A DNA stretch of 64,000 nucleotides from DATEOR01 sp963766725 (GTDB lineage Bacteria > Actinomycetota > Thermoleophilia > Gaiellales > Gaiellaceae). Shown one piece after another: positions 59,326-64,000 of this stretch. A model generated the notes under the pieces. That model searched no databases. It was not told where the DNA came from and worked only from the letters and a program-made list of their open reading frames with translations. A program made the position numbers and the translations under genes. The stretch lies in contig CAVYBK010000006.1 of NCBI GenBank assembly GCA_963766725.1, positions 186,001 through 250,000 of the forward strand, in the 5' to 3' direction. The number at the start of each line of letters is the position of its first letter. Positions within the stretch are counted from its first letter, which is position 1.

Positions 59326-60984
59326 ATGCTACCAGGGGGGACGGCCGCCTCCGGCGCGCGCGCCGAGCGGGCGCCGCGCCAATCCTGGCTGGAGCGCGCG
59401 GTTCTCCGGGTGCGCGAAGACCCGTACCACCTCGGGGTGGGCGTCATCTCTGCTGCGCTCGCCACCTTCCTCCTCTTCCAGATGACGGTGTGGCCGCCGC
59501 ACGAGGACGAGACTCTCGTCTTCTTCGTCACGCAACAGCCGATCGGCGATGTCTTCTCCACCGTCTTCGCCGAGCGCGGCGGCGCACCGCTCCACTGGCT
59601 CCTCGCCTACCTCGCCGGCTCGATCTCCCCCAGCCTGACCGCGCTGCGGCTCGTGTCGGTCGTCTTCGCTGTCGCGAGCATGCCTGTGATCGCGGCCCTC
59701 GTCGCCCGGCTCACGGACAAGCGCACCGCGCTCGTCGCCACCGCGCTCGCCGCGGCGAGCTGGATCACCATCTACCACGGCATCTACGCGCGCATGTACA
59801 GCCTCTTCCTCTTCCTCAGCGCGCTTTCGTTCCTCACGCTTCTCCGTGCCGTCGGCACGCGTGACCCCAAGCGCTGGGCCGCGTGGGTCGCGGCGATGGT
59901 GCTCACCATCGCGACGCAGCCGTACGGGACCTTCGTGCTCGCCGCACAGGCCGTCTACGTCCTGGCGCGCAGTCGGAGGCGCGAGTTGCCGCTCCGGCCG
60001 GCCGCGATCTCGTTTGGGATCGTCGTCGTGCTCGTCGCGCCGCTCTGGCTCATCTACCGCGTGCTCGCGTCGCGCTTCGGCATCGGCCTCACCGGCGAGA
60101 GCGACTCGAAGCTGGGATCGCCGGTCGACGTCCTCGAGTACGTCTGGCACACGATCGGCGACTTCGGCGCCGGCTGGACCGCGGCAACCGCCGTCATCGC
60201 CGCGCTCGCGGTGCTCGGCGGAGTCGTCCTCTTCCGCACGCGCCCCGCCGCGGTGCTGCTGGCCGCCACGGTGCTGCTCGTCCCGACGCTCGCGCTCATG
60301 GTCGCCCGGTCGCAGTCGAGCGTCTTCCTCGAAAGCAGGCACCTGATCTTCGCCCTGCCGTTCTTCCAGATGCTCGTCGCCGCCGGCCTCCTGAGACTGG
60401 CCGGCTTCGCGGGGCGGGCGGAGGCGGCCGTCGTCCTCGTCGGCCTCACCGCACTCCTCGGCGTCGAGTTCGCCTGGGGCTGGCACAAGACGCCGTACAT
60501 GTACGCGGGCGAGCCCGCCGCCCGCGAGCAGGCGCGGGAGGAGGCCGCCGCGTGGCTGGCCGCCACGAGCCGCCCGGACGACATCCTCTTCGGCTACGAG
60601 CCGCTCTACCTCGACGCGCGCGAGGCGGGAGCGCCCTTCGGCTCCGTGATCGTCCAGCGCGCGGATCCCCGGCTCGCGATCGAGAGCCTCGACGAGGCGG
60701 CGAAGCCGCTCGGCCGCGGCGTATGGGTCTTCGACGCGTCCGATCAGAGCGACCTGAGCCGCGTCAAGCTCACCATCCCGGAGACCGTCCCCGGGCCGAT
60801 CTTCGAGTCGCGCGCGTGGGGCCCGTTCCTCGTCATCAGGACGAAGGAGCCGGTGCAGGACGCGGAGGACTTCTTCCGCGACACCGCGGCGGTCGAGCTC
60901 GAGGGGCGGGCCCTCGGCGTCGGGGACGCGAGCATCAACCTGCAGACCGCGGTCACCGCGCTCAGCAGGCTCGAGAACCGCTAG
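59326..60984 (+). CDS. GT-C glycosyltransferase-like membrane protein (GT39/ArnT-like)
   Basis: About 552 residues with about ten membrane helices. The first extracytoplasmic loop has the acidic site PPHEDETLVFFVTQQP (D/E pair after TM1), and GGAPLHWLLAYLAGSI and YHGIYARMYSLFLFLSALSF resemble ArnT/PMT enzymes that take sugar from a polyprenyl-phosphate donor. The C-terminal ~110 residues form a soluble domain (REEAAAWLAATSRPDDILFG). Start uncertain: GGAGG overlaps the chosen ATG closely; TTG 12 bases upstream is possible. Likely an envelope glycosylation enzyme. Confidence 0.8.
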   Translation: MLPGGTAASGARAERAPRQSWLERAVLRVREDPYHLGVGVISAALATFLLFQMTVWPPHEDETLVFFVTQQPIGDVFSTVFAERGGAPLHWLLAYLAGSISPSLTALRLVSVVFAVASMPVIAALVARLTDKRTALVATALAAASWITIYHGIYARMYSLFLFLSALSFLTLLRAVGTRDPKRWAAWVAAMVLTIATQPYGTFVLAAQAVYVLARSRRRELPLRPAAISFGIVVVLVAPLWLIYRVLASRFGIGLTGESDSKLGSPVDVLEYVWHTIGDFGAGWTAATAVIAALAVLGGVVLFRTRPAAVLLAATVLLVPTLALMVARSQSSVFLESRHLIFALPFFQMLVAAGLLRLAGFAGRAEAAVVLVGLTALLGVEFAWGWHKTPYMYAGEPAAREQAREEAAAWLAATSRPDDILFGYEPLYLDAREAGAPFGSVIVQRADPRLAIESLDEAAKPLGRGVWVFDASDQSDLSRVKLTIPETVPGPIFESRAWGPFLVIRTKEPVQDAEDFFRDTAAVELEGRALGVGDASINLQTAVTALSRLENR

Positions 60985-61190
60985 CGGGCGGCGGCTTCCT
61001 CGCGGGCCTCGCGCTCGAGCGTCTCCGCGTAGCAGGGAGCCTCCTCGAAGGCGGCGAGGCCGGCCGGCGTCTGGCGCTTCTCGGGACGGCGAGGGACGCG
61101 CATCCGGCCGGCGGCGGCGAGGCCGGCCGCGCTACCGACGATCCCTCCGATCAGGAAGGAGCGGATCCGTTTCGCGCGCTCGCTCTCCAC
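60981..61190 (-). CDS. Small protein of unknown function
   Basis: 69 residues from GTG. The N-terminus (ESERAKRIRSFLIGGIVGSA, AGLAAAGRMRV) has a short Gly/Ala-rich hydrophobic stretch like the GxxxG helices of small membrane proteins, then RRPEKRQTPAGLAAFEEAPC and a helical tail. It is divergent from psuK and overlaps the glycosyltransferase stop by 4 bases. Confidence 0.55.
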   Translation of the reverse strand: MESERAKRIRSFLIGGIVGSAAGLAAAGRMRVPRRPEKRQTPAGLAAFEEAPCYAETLEREAREEAAAR

Positions 61191-61219
61191 GTGAGCGATT
61201 GTAGGCTCCTCGCCCCCCA

Positions 61220-62011
61220 ATGATCTGCACCCTCGGTGACCTCCTCCTCGACGTCGTCGTCCGCCTGGACGGGCCGATCGCCGAGGACACCGACACCTAC
61301 GGCCGCACCCGGGTGGGCCCGGGCGGCCAGGCGGCAAACGTCGCCGCGTGGACGGCTGCGCTCGGAGGGCGGGCCCGGTTCATCGGCAAGCGGGCCGACG
61401 ACCCGGCCGGGGTCGTGCTCGCGGACGAGCTTCGGCGGCGCGGGGTCGAGCTCGCGGGCCCCGTGCAGGAAACGGGCACCGGCACCGTGGTGTCCGTGGC
61501 GACGCCGGACGGGAAGCGGACGATGCTGACCGACCGCGGGATCGCGCCCGGCTTCGCGGCGGACGAGCTCGACGCGTCCTGGCTCGAAGGCTGCGAGTGG
61601 CTGCACATCGCCGGCTACAGCCTCGCGCGCCCGCCCATCAGGGAGGCCTCGCTCGCCGCCGCCGCGCTCGCGCCGCGCGTGAGCGTCGACCTTTCCTCGA
61701 CCGCCGCGATCGAGGCGGCGGGCGTCGATGAGTTCCGGGAGCTTCTCGGCCGCATCGGCCCCGAGGTCGTCTTCGCGAACGAGGAGGAGTCCGAGCTCGT
61801 CGGCGAGATCGAGACGGAGACGCTCGTGATCAAGCGCGGCGCGGGCGGCATCGTCGTCTCGGGCGCCGAGTACGAGGCGAAACCGGCCGAGGTCGTCGAC
61901 ACGACGGGCGCCGGCGATGCGCTCGCCGCCGGTTTTCTCCTCGGCGGCCCGGACCTCGGGCTCGACGCGGCGGCGCGCTGTGTGGCAACCATGGGGGCCT
62001 TCCCGCAGTGA
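61220..62011 (+). CDS. psuK: PfkB-family kinase, likely pseudouridine kinase
   Basis: 263 residues from ATG. PfkB signatures: GPGGQAANVAAWTAALGGRA near the N-terminus and the anion hole VVDTTGAGDALAAGFLLGG with the catalytic Asp at the C-terminus. Overlap by 4 bases with the following psuG suggests it phosphorylates pseudouridine, which PsuG then splits into uracil and ribose 5-phosphate. Other ribokinase-type substrates are possible. Shorter than average (~310). Confidence 0.82.
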   Translation: MICTLGDLLLDVVVRLDGPIAEDTDTYGRTRVGPGGQAANVAAWTAALGGRARFIGKRADDPAGVVLADELRRRGVELAGPVQETGTGTVVSVATPDGKRTMLTDRGIAPGFAADELDASWLEGCEWLHIAGYSLARPPIREASLAAAALAPRVSVDLSSTAAIEAAGVDEFRELLGRIGPEVVFANEEESELVGEIETETLVIKRGAGGIVVSGAEYEAKPAEVVDTTGAGDALAAGFLLGGPDLGLDAAARCVATMGAFPQ

Positions 62012-62907
62012 CCGACCTCCTCCGCATCCATCCCGAAGTGCGCGCGGCCCTCGAGTCGCGGCGGCCCGTGGTCGCGCTCGAGACGACGCTCGTCGCGCAC
62101 GGCTTTCCGGGCGGAGTCGGAGCCGAGGTCGCCGCGGAGGCCGAGCGGCGCGTGCGCATGGCCTGGGCGGTGCCGGCGACCATCGGCGTCGTCGACGGAC
62201 GGATCTGCGTCGGCCTGGAAGCGGGCGAGCTCGAGCGGTTCGCCACGTCGCCCGACGCGCGCAAGGTCGGCCCGCGAGACCTTGCCGCCTGCGCGGTGGC
62301 CAAGGAGCTGGGCGCGACCACCGTGGGCGCGACCCTCGCCGTCTGCCGCGCCGCGGGCATCGGGTTCATGGGCACCGGCGGGATCGGCGGAGTCCACCGC
62401 GGCTGGGAGCATTCGCTGGACATCTCCGCCGACCTCGGCGAACTCGGCCGGACCGAGGCGCTGGTCGTCGCGTCGGGCGCGAAGTCCATCCTCGACGTGG
62501 ACGCGACCGCCGAGGTGCTGGAGACCCTTGGTGTGCCCGTCCTCGGCTGGCGCACCGACGAGATGCCGCTCTTCTACAAGGCGGACGGTGGCCCGCCAGT
62601 CTCCCAGCGCGTGCAGAGCGTCGACGAGGCGGCCCAGGTGGCGCAGTTCCACTGGCGCCTCGGGCGCCACTCCGGAATCGTGCTCGCGCGACCGCCGGAC
62701 GAGAGCCTCGACGTCGAGCCGCTCATCGAGGAGGGCATCAAGGAGGCGGCCAAGCGCGGGATCCGCGGGCAGGCGGTGACGCCGTTCGTCCTCTCGTACC
62801 TGCACGAGAAGAGCGACGGGCGCACCATCGAGGTGAACAAGAAGCTGATCGTCGAGAACGCCGCGCTCGCCGCCGAGGTCGCAACCGCGTACTCGAAGCT
62901 GACCTAG
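62008..62907 (+). CDS. psuG: Pseudouridine-5'-phosphate glycosidase
   Basis: 299 residues from GTG overlapping the psuK stop (GTGA). PsuG-family landmarks: VVALETTLVAHGFPGGVGAE, TIGVVDGRICVGLEAGELER, KVGPRDLAACAVAKELGATT, GIGFMGTGGIGGVHRGWEHS, DISADLGELGRTEALVVASG and AKSILDVDATAEVLETLGVP. It cleaves the C-C glycosidic bond of pseudouridine 5'-phosphate using a Lys Schiff base. Clear functional pair with the kinase. Confidence 0.94.
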   Translation: MTDLLRIHPEVRAALESRRPVVALETTLVAHGFPGGVGAEVAAEAERRVRMAWAVPATIGVVDGRICVGLEAGELERFATSPDARKVGPRDLAACAVAKELGATTVGATLAVCRAAGIGFMGTGGIGGVHRGWEHSLDISADLGELGRTEALVVASGAKSILDVDATAEVLETLGVPVLGWRTDEMPLFYKADGGPPVSQRVQSVDEAAQVAQFHWRLGRHSGIVLARPPDESLDVEPLIEEGIKEAAKRGIRGQAVTPFVLSYLHEKSDGRTIEVNKKLIVENAALAAEVATAYSKLT

Positions 62908-63129
62908 CTACTCGTCGATCCGCTCGATGGCGACGATGTCGTCGGCGTCGAACTGCGCCTCGCCGGCCTGGCCCCAGCCGACGATGTCGCCGCTCGGCAG
63001 GATCGCCACGGGCGCGATCACCGTGCCGTCCCGGAGAAGGAGCCTGGTCTGATGGGCGCCGAAAGCGTCTTGCGGCCAGCCGGCCACCTCGGCGACGAGC
63101 CAGTCGGGCAGCCGCGGCGGGTCGGCCAC
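62908..63129 (-). CDS. Small hypothetical protein
   Basis: 73 residues from GTG overlapping the GYD gene stop (TAGTG). ADPPRLPDWLVAEVAGWPQD, AFGAHQTRLLLRDGTVIAPV and DIVGWGQAGEAQFDADDIVA; strand-rich, perhaps a small barrel. No family recognised. Its 3' end abuts the psuG stop. Longer readings upstream enter the GYD gene and are rejected. Confidence 0.65.
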   Translation of the reverse strand: MADPPRLPDWLVAEVAGWPQDAFGAHQTRLLLRDGTVIAPVAILPSGDIVGWGQAGEAQFDADDIVAIERIDE

Positions 63130-63416
63130 TACTCCGCGAGGAGCTTCAGCAGGTCCTCGACCTCGAGCATCTCGTAGGACTCGGTGTGCACGCTCCCCCG
63201 CGCGCCGAGCGCAACGGAGACCTTCGCGATCGCCGAGGCGTCGGGCGCCTCGACGATGTTCACGAAGTCGTGCGGCCCGAGAACGAACCACTGATGCAGG
63301 ACTTTGACTCCGAGCTCCTCGACGTCCTTGTTCACCTCGCGCACCCGCTCCGGGTTGGCGCGCAGCGTCTGCAGGCCCTGCTCACTGAGCTGCGACAGCA
63401 TCAGGTACTTCGGCAT
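63129..63416 (-). CDS. GYD domain protein
   Basis: 95 residues, AGGAGG four bases before ATG. MPKYLMLSQLSEQGLQTLRA, then NPERVREVNKDVEELGVKVL, QWFVLGPHDFVNIVEAPDAS and AIAKVSVALGARGSVHTESY fit the GYD (ferredoxin-like fold) family of unknown function, related to the Dabb and YCII small domains. Probably co-transcribed with the membrane protein upstream (8 bases). Confidence 0.88.
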   Translation of the reverse strand: MPKYLMLSQLSEQGLQTLRANPERVREVNKDVEELGVKVLHQWFVLGPHDFVNIVEAPDASAIAKVSVALGARGSVHTESYEMLEVEDLLKLLAE

Positions 63417-63424
63417 CCGTCCTC

Positions 63425-64000
63425 CTAGGTCTTCGGCTGCGGCGAGGATAACGCCCGCGACTTCTGCTCGAAGTAGAGCAGGCTGAGCCCGAGGAAGAAG
63501 AAGGGCCCGAGCACGCCGTTCGCCAGCACGCGCGCGGCGAGGCTCCCGTTGTCCGCGAAGCCCGTCAAGAGGATCCCAAGGAACGGGCCGAAGAGCGCGT
63601 AGATGACGGTGAGCGCCGCGCTCACGCCGAGCACGTGCAGGAAGTCCGGCCGGGCAAGGTCGGTCGCCCGCGTGAGCGCGAAGCCGATTTGCCCGAACCA
63701 GGACGTGCCCTCGGGAGCGCGCTCGATCATCGCCACCGGAATCGCGAGCCCGACGAATGAGAGCCAGGCGACCGAGAAGAAGAGGATGAGGGCGTCCACG
63801 ATCCCGAGCACGAACGGGAGCGAGACGATGATCATGAGCGGGGCGAGGACCGGAGCCCGGAGGCCGACCTGGGCCCAGGCCTCGGCGGCCGGGTCACCGA
63901 GCGCAATGCGGGCGGCGACCGCGTAACACACGGTGAACGCGGGCGCGATGACCGCGATGACGAGGAGGAGCTCGCCGAGGATTCCGGCCACCAGGACGGC
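63425..64000 (-). CDS. Multi-pass membrane protein (5' end possibly beyond window)
   Basis: At least 188 residues with about five hydrophobic segments (GELLLVIAVIAPAFTVCYAV; LAPLMIIVSLPFVLGIVDAL; LILFFSVAWLSFVGLAIPVA; VLGVSAALTVIYALFGPFLG; NGVLGPFFFLGLSLLYFEQK). The frame stays open to the window edge, so the GTG at 63991 may not be the true start. No family recognised. Upstream of the GYD gene. Confidence 0.7.
   Translation of the reverse strand, partial: AVLVAGILGELLLVIAVIAPAFTVCYAVAARIALGDPAAEAWAQVGLRAPVLAPLMIIVSLPFVLGIVDALILFFSVAWLSFVGLAIPVAMIERAPEGTSWFGQIGFALTRATDLARPDFLHVLGVSAALTVIYALFGPFLGILLTGFADNGSLAARVLANGVLGPFFFLGLSLLYFEQKSRALSSPQPKT

Overview
The window is a high-GC bacterial chromosome segment. 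It has short intergenic gaps, many 4-base start/stop overlaps (GTGA, ATGA, TTGA), frequent GTG/TTG starts, and several TANNNT boxes only 6-8 bases before a start codon, which suggests leaderless mRNAs. Gene content and order point to Actinomycetota: AddAB, a DUF501/FtsB/eno/mazG/mfd/pth/rplY/prs/glmU run, FdxA-type ferredoxin, HTH-receiver regulators and PsuK/PsuG. My inference is a deep-branching lineage such as Thermoleophilia (Gaiellales/Solirubrobacterales), probably from a metagenome. I cannot confirm taxonomy without a search.

Layout. 0-8 kb: thioredoxin reductase end, a PAS protein, then nth-addA-addB (DNA repair) on the minus strand. 8-16.2 kb: a minus-strand carbohydrate operon (malK-like ATPase, lipoprotein binding protein, two permeases, GH15 glucoamylase-like enzyme, FAD oxidoreductase, beta-helix membrane protein). 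16.2-20.9 kb: isocitrate/isopropylmalate-type dehydrogenase, MFS transporter and alpha/beta hydrolase (+), then a metallo-beta-lactamase-like protein, ferredoxin and receiver-like protein (-). 20.9-28.6 kb: a long minus operon with a GAF/SpoIIE phosphatase, spermidine-synthase-like membrane protein, GDPD, L,D-transpeptidase and cytochrome c maturation genes (tlpA, ccmH, ccdA). 28.7-41.3 kb and 47.8-54.3 kb: the conserved actinobacterial housekeeping run metG-tatD-rsmA-ispE-(TM)-tRNA-Gln-glmU-prs // rplY-pth-mfd-ppiC-mazG-eno-pyk-ftsB-DUF501. 54.3-64 kb: AbrB regulator, degenerate M23 protein, rsmI, ROK glucokinase, LCP protein, GT-C transferase, psuK-psuG and small proteins.

The most unusual stretch is 41.4-47.7 kb. 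An accessory island sits between prs and rplY, which are normally adjacent. It contains six same-orientation copies of a repeat of about 85 bp. Each repeat can be read as a 25-28 codon cationic peptide with a conserved stop. Successive repeats usually enclose one or two minus-strand cargo genes (small protein, cupin and MBL-like, secreted protein, membrane-anchored secreted protein, RTX protein). No integrase or transposase is visible.

A second theme is sequence quality. At least nine single-base indels break otherwise well-conserved genes (GH15, alpha/beta hydrolase, ppiC three times, mfd twice, rsmI), most of them an extra base next to a G. This looks more like residual assembly error than gene decay. 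A few genes also have conserved N-termini that begin at ATA or GTA rather than a standard start codon.
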